Assembly (NCBI RefSeq): GCF_003473485.1
Contig: NC_053043.1
Coordinates: forward strand, 36,804,576 to 36,868,575
Origin: Medicago truncatula
Lineage: Eukaryota > Streptophyta > Magnoliopsida > Fabales > Fabaceae
Direction of reading: 5' to 3'
Length of the DNA stretch: 64,000 nucleotides
Of the stretch, positions 20,951 to 33,385 are shown in pieces. Both the position numbers and the translations under genes were made by a program. The stretch's first letter is position 1, and every line of letters starts with the position of its first letter. The notes under the pieces are model-generated. The model searched no databases. It saw nothing but the letters and a program-made list of their open reading frames with translations, and was not told the DNA's origin.

Positions 20951-22331
20951 TAATTAGCAAAACCCAAAAAATTGTTTGATGTGGCCGTGGTGTCAAGGTT
21001 TGTCCGATGTTGTGTGTGTGTCTAATGTCTATTGTAATTGCAAATATTTAGCTATAGATCATCGTAATACAAAGGCATTGTGATGCAAGTGCAATATGGG
21101 CATGTTAAGTTGTTAAAAACTTTGTTAGTTTTTATGTGTGTCTATTAGGAAAAAAAAAAATTACATTTATTAAGAAAATTAAAACATAAGAAATTGGAGT
21201 ATGTCTTTTTGTGTTTTTTTTGAAATAAGTTTCATGAGAAGATTTAAAAAAAAATTTCATTGGTTATTGATTATTGAGAAAATGAAAAAGAGAGAAAATT
21301 GTATGTAATTTGCATTTAATTTCATGAGAATAATCAAAAATTTTTTTTTTTTTTTGAAAAAGATGGCTTTTTAAAAAATTAAGATTAACTAGGATAAAAT
21401 TTTGTCTTTTTTGCTCATTTTGGAACGAAGAAAATAAGTTTGTTGTTACTTGTTAGTATATTGTTATAGGATATGGAAAATGTTAGATGTAGTTATCAAA
21501 TCACTGGACTAAATTTTTTTTGAAGGAAGGACTATAAATGTTAACAACCTTTGTTTATATAAATAAATGTATAAAGTTAATCAAGAAACCCAAAATCATA
21601 TGTCATATATTTAAGATATTTAAGCTTGAAGAGAGAAAAAGACCTGAAAGAATCCCCAATCTTTGCAAGCAAGGTGAAACTTAAGCAATTCTGAACTTCC
21701 AAATTCTTCTGAATGCAACTTATACATATCAATAACTGGAATTTGAAGGTTAGTATCAACTTCAGATAGAATCAAGTCTTGATGATTAGGCTGAATGTAT
21801 CTTGGTGGAACGGTTGAAATCTTTCCATCTTTAGCTAACTCTTGAACTGATGGTACCAAAAGAGAAGTTCCTGATGGATTCTTGAATTTTTCCATCTTCC
21901 CTTTGTTAATATTTTATTTTATCAAGATGTGTCTTTGTTATTTTCGCAGACATAAGACGAGTAATAATTTATGGCCTAGTTTTTCCTAACCTATCCTCTT
22001 TATCGAATGACCACCACATGCATTATTGATTTGAAAGAGAAATCTATTTTGTTTGTATCTTGGTTGAACACACACTCTCTTTGTGGTCTCAATTATAAAT
22101 AAAACTACTTTTGTCTATGGTGAATTTTCGCGATTTAGAATTATGCTAACGTGTGTCCTTATGACATCTGTTAAGAAATTTAAAAGTAGTTAATTTGTAT
22201 AAGATTTAACAATATTTTTACTTTTAAAAAGTTAAATTCATCATTTTTTATAATTTTTTAATGCAATATTTCTATTTTTATTTTGTTAACCAATGTTCTA
22301 AAGACGTTGTTTAACATTTTCCATAAAGAGA

Positions 22332-22506
22332 AATTATATTTGAACAACCATTTTTGACAACTTTTGTCACAACTTCTCTCTCATACTCACATTGTTCTTC
22401 TACTTTCTCTCTCTATTACTTTGATTTTTGTGCCACTATCTAAATCCCTTTGTATAATTTGATTGTATAAGAAGTTGTCACAATAAATGATTGTTCAAAT
22501 AACATT
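22332..22506. mobile_element. MITE with TTGAACAACCATTT ends
   Basis: The inverted ends are related to TATTTGAACAACCATTTTTG and enclose a CT-rich centre (CTCTCTCATACTCACATT). The same family, with the same centre, is present at 47387-47565. It lies about 430 bp upstream of the start codon of copy A. Confidence 0.6.
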
Positions 22507-23317
22507 GATCTTCCATAAAACTAACTACTTCCGTCTTTGGTGTTGTTGGTTTAGTACTTTAAAATATGTTCCTGTCAAGGTCTTAGCTTTGATTCTTTTT
22601 TGTGTTAACCCCAATAGATTAATTTGTTTTTTTTTAAACTACACTCTTTGTCTCATATTAGGTGTTTCATTTGAGTTTTACACGATTATAAAGAAAATAA
22701 TTAATAGTGTTGATTTTAATGGCAAAATATGTGGTATTATTCAGTAAATAAAACACATTTATTAATTATACTTAATGAAATAGCTATAGATAATTGAAAT
22801 GAAATAAATAAAAGTATGTTAGTGGAAAATAATAATAAATATTGTATTGATAATATAAAATGGACAAATAGTTTGAGACAAGAAAAAATAGAAAAAAGAC
22901 TTTTAATAATTGTCACATCTATTCTTTTTATCGGTTTCAAAATAGTTGTCAATGTAATTTTTTTTCATTCATATACATTTATTTATTGAATTTCACTTCA
23001 TTTAACCACCCCACTAACTGCTATTAATAACATTATTTTAGCAAATGATATAACTTTTACTATTAAAATCAGTCAAACTAATCATTCTTTAAAGAACCGT
23101 GCATAATTCAAATGTGACAATTAAAAGGATACATACAGAGTAACAAATACCTTTAAGATATTGCTTAATATGAATCAAAATAAATAAATTTTATATAAAA
23201 AATATGGACTAGTCCGACTTCTTCGAAAACAAAGCTTTTACATATTGGAAGGATTTATCAAAGTTATAAATTTTAGTCATATTTCTAAGTAAGGGTTTCT
23301 TTGAATTTACTTTTTCA

Positions 23318-24290
23318 ATGTTAGAGGGTTGGATCCTTAGCTTCATGGAATATAAACCCTAGTATTCTAAAATTATTTCTCTGGATGAAAGATTTTAACC
23401 CTAAAACTTCAAAACAACCCTTCTACTCAAGTATGGGTTAAGATCTTGTAAAGATATTGTACAAGATGCTTGGAACATAAATGGGATATGTATGTTGAGA
23501 TTTGGCTTCAAATTTGTGGTCTGGAAGAACAGAGAAATCGTGACATGAATTTGACATCGTGACACGATTTCGTGATGCCGTGAGCTGGTTTGCAGGGTGC
23601 CAAATCGTGACACGATCTTGGGAAATCGTGACACGATTTTCAAACTTGCTCGTTAAGTTTCCAGGATAAGGACTGGTCGTACCTTGTGACGTACGTACCA
23701 ATCGTGACACGACTTGGAAATCGTGACACGATTTTATCAGTGGAAGACTAGTATTTAAGTGTTCTTGTGCAGATTTGAAGGTGAGCTGGAAGAGAAAGAA
23801 ACTTGGGAAATCAAAGGGAGTAACTCTAGGGTTTAGGGTTTTTGATTAGAGCTTATCTTGGGTTGGGAAACATTGTAAACACTTTGGTGAGTGTAAATCA
23901 TTGAGTGTCTTGTTCTTGGTGAGATTGGGAGAAAAGGGTAGAAATTAGGGTTGTTCTTTGTGAACTTGTCAAAGTTAATTTCTTGTAACCCTTTTGTATC
24001 TCTTTTGTAAGAACTCATTGATAGTGGATTGGAGAGTTCAATCTCTCCTCCAGAGTAGGTCAAGTTTGGACTGAACTGGGTGAACAATCTTTGGTGTCTT
24101 TGTTTTCCTCTTCCCTCTCCTTTTATCTTGTGCTTGTGGTTTGTGCTTTTCACTTTGTTTCCTAGATTAGATCTAGGTGTTGTTATTGTTGATTATTGCT
24201 TGCACTCACATTGTTGTTGGTTACTACTTTCCTTTGCTCCACACATCATATTTCGTATTGGTGTGATTTGAGACCGGAATTCAAAACAAT
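23318..24290. mobile_element. LTR-retrotransposon-derived sequence, possibly a solo LTR
   Basis: The stretch reads like a copia LTR: AGGGTTTAGGGTTTTTG, a region with TTTTGTAAGAACTCATTGATAG and GAGAGTTCAATCTCTCC, and an end CCGGAATTCAAAACA. It includes at least five copies of the 11 bp palindrome TCGTGACACGA between 23550 and 23735. A degraded relative of its right part lies at about 61590-61740. I could not establish a 5 bp target duplication. Confidence 0.45.
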
Positions 24291-24507
24291 GTATTTAGGA
24301 ACATAGGATTATTATATAATTAAATGCAAATGCATCAAACATAAATTAGGATGAGAGTAATTCATCTTTATTCTTATGGTAGCCTATACTATTATAGTGA
24401 CAAAACTCTCTTATTTTATAATATCATGCACTAATGAAAGCCATATATGATAACACAAACTTTCCAATTTGTGTATATTTCTGTTAATTCCCTATAATTT
24501 ATCAAAT

Positions 24508-26818
24508 TCAATCATCATGCTCTATTCTCATGTCATCGATGAAGGCCTTTCCTTCAAGTTTACGAGCAAAGAAGTTCTTAAAGTATTCATCTACTCCAAC
24601 TTTTTTGAACCGAGGTGGTGTTTCTTCAGTGATTAAGCTCTCCAAAGGACCTACAATACCATCTTGATTCAAGCTGTGGAATGTAGCAATTGAAAGCCTT
24701 TCCTTTTTAGTGTCCACTATTGCTCGGTGTTCAATACTTCGATATATTCCATTTGTTAATATCTTTCGATGTAAAGCATGAAAAACAAAACCAATAGTAA
24801 GTGTGATGTAAGTAGATCTTAAAAAGAAAACAATATCAGTGCAAAATTTTTAAAATATAAATGCCATGGCAATATCTTTAATAATTTATTCATCTTTGCA
24901 ACCTGAATTTACTTTTAACAAAGAGTTTATAAGTAAGGGGTCATGCTAACCGGTGTTCTGTGTACTGATTAAGAATGCCAAAAAGAAAATTATTATCATA
25001 AAAGAAAATGTTTTTTATTTTTTTAGTATTAATTACACAGTTTTCAATGCAATAACTATTATATAATTTCCTTTTTTAGCATCCTTAACTTGTGCCCAGA
25101 GGCACTGGTTAGCATTTTCCAAAGTAAATTGATGCAGAGTTTGTAAGCTATTAGCCGTCATTCGGTCTCTTTTACAATCCATGAATTTATTCCATTATAT
25201 CTGATATCAAACCAACAATTAAGTGGTTTGACTCAAATAAATAACAATGATGATAGTTAAACATCCATGATTCCCATATACTAATTCAACACTTCATTTT
25301 CTCTTTGTCTCTCTTTTTCTATCACATCATTAACATGTCACATCTATCACATCTTCACTACTCTATTTCCTTCTCACTCCAGGTGTCAATGGTATGGATG
25401 AGTGTCTATGAAACATTTTGCAATAAATAATTATTTTTAGGTAAGGTCGAATTCATCTAGAACACTTGAAACGAATTCATCTAGAACACTTGAAATCAAT
25501 CTCTTGATGAAAATAGATAAAACTTATGTCCTAACTAAACTCTAGATAATCAAGAGATATTTTCTCAAGGAACTGGAAAATTGCACAAATGAGATTTTTT
25601 AATCATTTGTTCACTTTATTACTTGCATGTTTGGATTGAGCGACATCAGTGAAATCACGATGGGCTATGACCATTTAAACTAGAATTATACTTTAGATTT
25701 TCATCAAAATCACCGTAATTTTGTCAATCTTACCGTCAATTCAAACAGACACTATCTCTATCCTCACCTTATCTTTAGTCAACGTTGAATTAATGCTATT
25801 TATTTATTTATTCAACAAGCTCTATTTAAATCATTGAGTACTATAAATTGTTTGATATATGAATGAATTTTTTTACCTCTAGCACGTCCCCAATGTTGAC
25901 AATGAAGGCATTGGGCAGGGGCTTAACAGGAACCCACATACCATCTTTCCTTATTTGGAGACCTTCTACTTCATTGAGTTGTAGGAGGAGAGTAACACCT
26001 TGAGGATCCGAATGATTTGTGAGGCCAATAACCTTTTCTGGTTGAGGACAAGGAGGGTAATAGTTCATCCTCATCATTTGTATCCCATCTTCAAATAACT
26101 CTCTTATTTCATTTTCCTTAATCTTTAATGCTTTTTCAATATGACCAACAATAACCATAGCTTTATTTTTCATTTCTTGCGAGTATAACTCGAGTGTGTC
26201 TCTGCATGATAAAGAGCAATCAATGTTGACAAAAAGCTCAAGTCGCATATTGAGTAGAGATAAAACATTGATCGAGTTTATTAAAAGTGACATTACAATA
26301 CAAAAACATTTATTTAAGGGGGACGAGTTATATATCTAATATAAAAATTAAACACATAAGTAAAAAAAAGTTACCTTAAAGGATGAGGAAGTTGTGGAAA
26401 TAAATGAGGCATTCTAGAGTGTTTAGGAAGGGTTGTCATATAAAACATATCTGCCCAATCAAGTTTCTGTTCCTCACTCATAACAAATGCTTGTCCAAAT
26501 CCCTCCATATGTTGGGGAGTTTGCCAAAACTTTTTCTTCTCTGACATTGGAAGGTTGAAGAAATCTTGTATCTCCAACTTTATTTTCTCAATCAAATTTG
26601 AACTAACACCATGATTTACCAACTATATAGTATATTAAGAATATACAAAAATTAAATTAATAATACCAAATAGTTGAATTTATGACAGAAAAGCATCAAA
26701 TTTATCAATTGAATATCAATTTCAATTTTTTCAATCTCTAATTTAATCTTCGATATTATTTTGGGTTTGACATATCATATATAATGTTTTAAAAGACAAT
26801 TTATATATCAAATCACAT

Positions 26819-26862
<44 letters not shown>

Positions 26863-27321
26863 GGTGGTCAGGGTTTGAACCCTGAATTTTGTAAATATTA
26901 TGCATTGTCTCTGCCAACTGAGCTAAGCTTACGAGGACAAATCAGAAGGCTAAAAATGTTATCAACTTTTTTAGTGTTTATTTAAATAAATTTATAAAGT
27001 CAATTAAGAAACCCAAAATCATCAGATGTCTTATATTTGAGATATTGAAGCTTGAAGAGAGAAAAAGACCTGAAAGAAACCCCAATCTTTGCAAGCAAGG
27101 TGAAGCTTAACCAATTCTGAACTCCCAAGTTCTTCTGAATGCAACTTATACATATCAATAACTGGAATTTGAAGGTTAGTATCAACTTCAGAGAGAATCA
27201 AGTCTTGATGATTAGGCTGAATGTATCTTGGTGGAACGGTTGAAATATTTCCATCTTTAGATAACTCTTGAACTGATGGTACCAAAAGAGAAGTACCTGA
27301 TGGGTTCTTGATTCCTTCCAT
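24508..27321 (-). CDS. SRG1-like 2-oxoglutarate/Fe(II)-dependent dioxygenase, copy B
   Basis: Four exons (27321-27070, 26622-26375, 26201-25877, 24762-24508) splice in phase to a 359-residue protein, the normal length. The N-terminal half is the DIOX_N domain; residues about 208-310 are the catalytic jelly roll. Iron ligands are His230, Asp232 (NHSD) and His287 (EHRA). Arg297 and Ser299 (ERLS) and Tyr215 ([10 protein letters not shown]) should bind 2-oxoglutarate. This family hydroxylates or demethylates small molecules in the cytosol using oxygen and 2-oxoglutarate; the substrate cannot be read from sequence. Exon 1 is almost the same as in copy A. Intron 1 holds a poly(A)-tailed SINE and intron 3 a MITE. 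Nothing is broken, so it should be functional. Confidence 0.93.
24950..25122. mobile_element. MITE in intron 3 of dioxygenase copy B
   Basis: The ends are inverted relatives: ATGCTAACCGGTGTTCTG on the left and, reversed, ATGCTAACCAGTGCCTCTG on the right. A one-sided relative occurs at about 54600 (ATGTTAACCGGTACTTC). Confidence 0.6.
26818..26940 (-). mobile_element. tRNA-derived SINE with about 40 nt poly(A) tail
   Basis: On the minus strand it reads TTAGCTCAGTTGGCAGAG (box A-like), then GGGTTCAAACCCTG (box B-like), then a pure A tract of about 40. It lies in intron 1 of dioxygenase copy B. The long uninterrupted tail suggests a fairly recent insertion. Confidence 0.65.
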
Positions 27322-28268
27322 TTTCTTTGTTATTAATTCGCAATGTATATAACAAGCAAAATAAGATATGGCCTCTTTTCTCCTAATTAAACCTATTTAT
27401 AGAATGCAAACCGCATGAAATTTGTTTGGATCGATCAAGTCCCACCGCATCAATTGTTTTGTTTGAATCTTGATAGATTTGACATATGTAATATGGAGGA
27501 CTAGAGGTCATCAATCATCCTCTCCCTACTTCGAATTTTGTCTGTTTTAACATTTTGTTTCCATTCATTTTCTCCCTATGTTGCGAGATATTTTTCTTTT
27601 TAAATCGGATATCTTTGCATTCAATTACAGGGATTAATCTCTCGAGTTTTGGTAGGACATCAATGAGTTGTAAAACTCTTCCTCCAAATATTTAGTACGG
27701 TTGAATTTTTAAGATTGAGTTCGAACCTAAAACTTTTGTTAAGTTGATAGAGATCACTTATCATTTCTATTAAGTTCTTGTTTTTCTATTTATACGATTA
27801 ATATAAGAAGTATGATTTGATTTTACAAGATTAGTTATAGGAAATTATTTAGTCTTTCCATAAAAAAAAAAAATTATATATTCATTGTACGAGCACTTTC
27901 TTCAATGTAGAAATGTTTATTTAGGTGTGAGGATGGGGCGTTTAAGTATGAAAGTTGTGTAGTTTGTTATCTGCGGTAGTATGTAGGTTGAGGGGTTAAA
28001 ATGTTTATTTCATCTAATTTTCAAAGAAAATATCATATTTTTACATTTAACACTTACATGGATAATTCTCAAACACGGGATAAGATAATAATATAATATA
28101 TAATCATACAAATAATAGGATGAGAGTTAATCATCTTTAGTGATACAACTCTCTTATTTTATTGTGGACATTTATACACTAATGAAAGCCATATGATAAC
28201 ACTAACTTTTAAATTTGTGCACTTAGTATATTGAATTTTGTTCATCTTCCAACACATTTTGCTCGCGT

Positions 28269-28388
28269 TCAACACATTTTACCAGCTGGTGTTTGTCCAG
28301 TGATTAAGCTCTCCAAAGGACCTATATCCTTTTCACAGTTGACTATTGCTCGATGCTCAATACTTTGATATATTCCATTTGTTATAAT
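28269..28388 (-). pseudogene. Orphan last exon of an SRG1-like dioxygenase, copy C
   Basis: After an intact-looking acceptor AG the frame reads [20 protein letters not shown] and then jumps straight to [15 protein letters not shown], ending at a stop. About 14 residues are deleted, including the RxS pair that binds 2-oxoglutarate, and the last 30 or so residues are missing. I found no exons 1-3 upstream, so this is a leftover of a decayed array member between copies B and D. Confidence 0.85.
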
Positions 28389-30121
28389 CTTTAATAATAA
28401 TAAAAAAAGCCAAAAGTATAAGTATGAAGTAAGTATTAAAAATAATTTGAAGAAGTGAGGGTGCAATATATAGACACATACACATATATAGAATAAAATA
28501 AAAAAGAAGAAGAAATTATTAGTTTTAAATTGTACGGTGCTTTGAAAGTCCTGACATGGAAAAATCTTGTTAGAAGGCATACCATGTAAATATTTTAAAA
28601 TAAAATACTCACTATAGAATTAAAAGTATATATTATTTAACACTTAGGTTGGTCTGGTGATATTGGTTTGGGATTTGGGAATGTTCTCCTCCTCAAGGTC
28701 ATCTAAATATGAAATTATTTGATACATCATTAAGATCTATAAATATTAATGTAAAATTTATCGAAGGTGTTATACTATTGTAATTTGATCCTTTATATTT
28801 ATATATTTATTCAGCTAAGTAATCATATATAATTTATTTCTACTGAAGTTTGTTTATAGGTAAATTGATGCAGAGTTTATGTCCTTAATTTGGTTTCCTA
28901 CATATAATCCATAAATATAGTGTACCATCTCCAATCCTTTATATTCAATATCAAAATAAGTCATTTAACTCAAATGGTCAATATGGGATTTAAAGTTCGA
29001 ATTCATAAGTAGTACTTTAATTTGATATCTAGCCAACATAATATTAGATCAATTTTTAGTTACTTCTAATCGAATTTCAAACTATTAAACCATTTTGTTT
29101 GAGTAAGGAGGTGTTAAAGACAAAATAATGTCGGGAAACAGAATGATATATTTGTCATGATTTTTTTGTCTCACATTGTCTTTAGAGGGCCTGAATTCTT
29201 GTAGGAAAATGTTACATGAACACCCTTTATTTCTACATCTTATTGTACACCCCATGTATTAGGGATATTTTGGTAAGTTCATCTCACAACCACACTTTAT
29301 CTTCTATTTGTGTGGGGTCCAGGTTGCCACGTGTCAGAATTTTGTGTAGGTGTAAAAGGTGTATTGCCACATGGGGTGGTACATGTATCATCACTCTTGA
29401 TTATATGTTTTTGTTCAACAATCATGCTTTAAGTTGAATTACATTATTTTTCCAGAGATTAAAACAAAAAATTGATATAATTAAATATGAATGTGTTGGG
29501 TCATGAGAGGAGTCCGACAAATCACCAACTTTTGTCTAGAGTAACCACACAAGTGTGTCTGAGAGAGTGAGATAGAGATATCAAATTTTAATCCAAAATC
29601 TTAAGGTAATGTGTTTATGAGTCCTTTCATGCTATGAGTTCAATTTTCTCATCAATGTGAAACTTCTAACTCATACTTAAAAATGTTATCATGATATGAT
29701 TAATGTTATATTCATCATATGACTTATTTGACATTGATTTTTGGTTTTTTCACAATATAATTTATTGGTGTATTTTATAGTCAGTACGAGTCAAAAGTCT
29801 AGTTTAACTATAGAATTTTTACCACGCTAAAACGTTGTCTTTTGCCCTGTTAGAGTGGGTTTCTGGCCAACTCTAAAACGTTGTTTTCTTGTAGTGTATA
29901 ATATCCTACTACTATTTAATACTCTAACACATGATGCACAATAACAATATGATACGATAACAATATAATATTATATATTGTCTAACTTATAATTAGATGC
30001 ATATCATACAAACAATAGGATGAAACTTAATCATCTTTGGTCATACAACTCTCTTATTTTATTGTGGACGTACACTAACGAAAGCCATATGTTTGTGTTT
30101 ATTCCCTATAATTCATCACAT
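28389..30121. other. Intergenic stretch between dioxygenase copies C and D
   Basis: No gene is recognised. The sequence is AT-rich. A part near 29490-29690 (TGTTGGGTCATGAGAGGAGTCC and onward) resembles decayed LTR sequence, but I could not confirm it. Confidence 0.45.
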
Positions 30122-32555
30122 TCAATCGTCATGTTCTATTCTCATAACATCAATGTATGACTTTCCCTCAAGTTTACGAGCAAATAAGTTGGTGAAGTAC
30201 TCCTCTACTCCAACTTTTTTGAACCGAGCTGGTGTTTGTTCAGTAATTAAGCTTTTCACAGGACCTAAAATACTTCCATGTCTCGAACTGTAGAATGTAG
30301 CAATTGAAAGTCTTTCCTTTTCCGAGTTCACTATTGCTCGATGTTCAATACTTCGATATATCCCATTGGTTATAATCTTCAATGTATATCATTATGAAAA
30401 AGTAGAAGAAAAAAAAGGCAAAATTAAGTATTAAAAACAAGTGTGAAGAATTTTATTTTACCCTAAAACAAAATTTAATTTAATTTTACCTCTAGCATGT
30501 CACCAATGTTGACAATGAAGGCATTGGGAAGGGGTTTAACAGGAACCCACATGCAATTTTTCCTTATCTGTAACCCTTCTACTTCATTGAGTTGTAAGAG
30601 GATAGTGAGACCTACAGGGTCTGAATGATTTGTGAGACCAATAACCTTCTCTGGTTGAGGACAAGGTGGGTAATAGTTCGTCCTCATCATTTGTATCCCA
30701 TCTTCAAATAATTCTCTTATTTCCATTTCCTCCATCTTCAAAGATTTTTCAATATGACCAAGAATAACCATGGCTAGATTTTTAATTTCTTGTGAGTATA
30801 ATTCGAGAGTGTCTCTGCATGATAAAAGAGAAATCAACATGTTAAAATTTGATTCATAGCTAACTGAACATAGTATTTAAATATCAAATATTACAATTAA
30901 CATGAAATTATTAAAATTAAACTTTTATTTAAAGTTAGGAAAATTTAAATGCCACATGAAATTAAAATATGCATATAATAATTATATAATCCAACCTAGC
31001 ATACCACATCAACATGTTCCCACGAGGCAAAGTTAGATGAGAGATCAAAGGTGAAAAATCTAATATTTCAAGTATAAAATCTAAACTTTTATTTTTACTG
31101 AGATCAAAATTAGATTTGATTTATATTATAGGGACTGAAATAAGGATTAACCCTTAAATATAAAATTTCATGGATATGAGACCAAACATTCATTCAACAA
31201 TTTATGTTTCATATTGTTGAGTATTTAGGTTTTCACAAATAAAATTATCTAATGTAATTTTTAGCGAGAATGAATAATATTATTCAACAATAATTAATGA
31301 ATTAAATAAGATAGTGGAGTTAGTTGCCCAATAATATACACTTGGATTTGTCCCTATGATAATACAAAGAAATTGGAGCTGCTCTACACTCCAGGATGTA
31401 TATAAAATTGTTCGTTGAACCGATGGAGAGGATAAAGACACACAAAAAGTAAAAAATAATTAATATGGTGAGACTCACTTAGTGATAGGACCCACCACTT
31501 ATTTTTTTTTTCGTGTTTATCTTTCTTCAAATTGCAACTTCAATTTATTTTTACAAATGAAAAAGATCTTAACCCCTAGCAACACACATTTTCTAACATA
31601 CTCTTTTTGATTGGTTAAAATTCATATGGGTCCTACCAAATCATGCGAATCTCATGTCAAAGAGAGTGTGTTAAAAAATATGTGTTATAATGTGTATTGC
31701 TAGCATTTCTCATATGCAAAATGGGACACACAAGAGAGAAAGAAAATAAACCTCAAAGGAAGAGGAAGTTGTGGAAATAAGTGTGGCATTCTCAAGTGTT
31801 TAGGAAGGGTTGTCATAAAGAAAAGATCTGCCCAATCAAGTTTTTGTTCTTCACTTAAAACAAATGCTTGTCCAAATCCCTCCATATGTTGAGGAGTTTG
31901 CCAAAACTTTTTCTTCTCTGACATTGGAAGGTTGAAAAAATCCATAATTTCCATCTTTACTTTCTCCAACAAGGAAGAACTAACATCATGATTTACAAGC
32001 TGCAACAATAAAAAAATAAAAAAAAATAAAAAATTAACAATAAGGACTAAACACGAAATAAATAACCACGACTAAACAAAAAAATGATAAATTTATAGAA
32101 TAATAGAATATTTAAGTTAAATAGGTTTGGATCTCATCCCACAAGTTAGTTTAAAGGATGAGGATACTCAAACATATTTATATGCTAATAGTTCGGGAAC
32201 CAGAATGTGGAACAAATAACAAACTATTAACAACTTCAAAACCAACTTTTAACACTTTTAAGTTCTGATTATGAAATTGAAAGATATGTTAAGAGAGAAA
32301 AGAGACCTGGAAGAATCCCCAATCTTTGCAAGCAAGGTGAAGCTTAGACAATTCTAAACTCCCATATTCTAAAGAAAGCAATTTCTTCATATCAATAACT
32401 GGAATTTCAAGTATACTATTAGCTTCATTGATGACCAATTCTTCATGTTGAGACTGAATATATCTTGCTGGAACTGTTGAAATCTTTTCCTTAGCCAATT
32501 CTTGGACTGATGGTACCAGAAGAGAAGTTCCAGAGGGGTTCTTGATCTCTTCCAT
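30122..32555 (-). CDS. SRG1-like 2-oxoglutarate/Fe(II)-dependent dioxygenase, copy D
   Basis: Exons 32555-32307, 31999-31752, 30814-30490 and 30376-30122 splice in phase to 358 residues. The start is the ATG of MEEIKNPSG; the frame stays open upstream, but only this position matches the paralogs. Iron ligands His229, Asp231 and His286 are present, with Arg296/Ser298 (ERLS) for 2-oxoglutarate. One oddity: the stretch reading [11 protein letters not shown] in the other copies is [11 protein letters not shown] here, a change near the active-site rim that could affect substrate choice. Exon 1 is closest to copy E. A 333 bp insertion begins about 70 bp upstream of the start codon relative to copy E, inside the probable promoter. 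A small MITE lies in intron 2. Confidence 0.93.
31574..31708. mobile_element. MITE with CTAGCAACAC ends in intron 2 of copy D
   Basis: It starts CCTAGCAACACACATTTTCTA and ends with the reverse, ATGTGTATTGCTAGCATTT. A relative is at 39808-39990. Confidence 0.6.
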
Positions 32556-32627
32556 TGTTACTCTATATTCTGAATTGTTCTCAATAAATAAGCAACATAG
32601 ATGATGTCTCATTGGTGGTATACTTTT

Positions 32628-32960
32628 TTTTTTTTTTTTGTAAGATTACAATTTTAGACCTTTAACTTAATTTAAGATAACAATTTATCCTTTATCTTTT
32701 TTTTCATGTCAATTTTGTCTTTTTGGTTCATTTACATATGAATTTTCAAGCTTCAAATTCATAGTTTTATTTTCTCATGACATTTCAATTTTTAAATTTA
32801 TGGTCTTCATTGATGTTTACATAAGAATATTAGATTTGAAACTTGAAAATCCATATGAAAAATAGACCAATAGGACAAAATTAAAATTAAAAAAAAATTA
32901 AATGACCAAACTATTTATTAAAATTAAGTTAAGGGACTAAAAGTATAATTTTTTTTTCTT
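32628..32960. mobile_element. Foldback insertion in the promoter of dioxygenase copy D
   Basis: The arms are long inverted copies (left TTTTAGACCTTTAACTTAATTT; right AAATTAAGTTAAGGGACTAAAAG-like). GTGGTATACTTT is present on both sides (32615-32626 and 32961-32972) but only once at the matching place upstream of copy E (about 45131), so copy E shows the empty site. The superfamily is uncertain; a Mutator-like origin would fit. Confidence 0.7.
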
Positions 32961-33385
32961 GTGGTATACTTTTATTTAGAATAAAATCTAGAATTGTAAT
33001 CTAAATGATCAACTTGTTAAAAAAAATCTAAATGATCAATGAGACAATGATTGATGACAGGATACTAACTTTTTTGTTTAATCTTAACTTTATCAGAATG
33101 AGTTTATTTTTTTTAAAAGGAAAACGTGGGTATATCATAGTGTTATTTTGTGGGTGAGCATATAACTCTCAACCCATTTATGACTAAATCATTAACTTCT
33201 ATACTTCAATCATCAAATCAACTCATAGTTAGCTTAATGAAATTCAATAATTGAATTCAAATGATAAATAAGTTAAATTGGTGTAGAGTATTTAAGTTTG
33301 ATCTTCTACTAAAATAATATTTGATCAGACTTTATTATATCAACTTGTCGGTCTTTATATTACGAGGCTCTAATTCTCCTTAGAG

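Larger units (their letters stand above)
16919..21895 (-). pseudogene. SRG1-like 2-oxoglutarate/Fe(II) dioxygenase, copy A (stop codon across the exon 2/3 junction)
   Basis: Four exons have the same phases as the intact paralogs: 21895-21644, 19684-19437, 18845-18521 and 17173-16919. The full frame would carry the DIOX_N domain in exons 1-2 and the 2OG-Fe(II) domain in exons 3-4, with HSD (iron ligands), EHRATV (third ligand) and ERLS (2-oxoglutarate salt bridge) all kept. However, exon 2 ends ATC TG where every intact paralog has an AG pair. Joined to the leading A of exon 3 this makes TGA, so translation would stop after about 166 residues, before all catalytic residues. The change also weakens the donor (TG|GT instead of AG|GT). 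The helix after the first junction is altered too (LINHPISLSLL). The rest is undamaged, so the inactivation looks recent. Alternative splicing could in principle bypass the stop. Confidence 0.82.

Noticed and set aside
23536..23740. CRISPR-like array
   Set aside because: The repeats are 11 bp palindromes at irregular spacing in a plant LTR-like region, with no repeat-spacer order.
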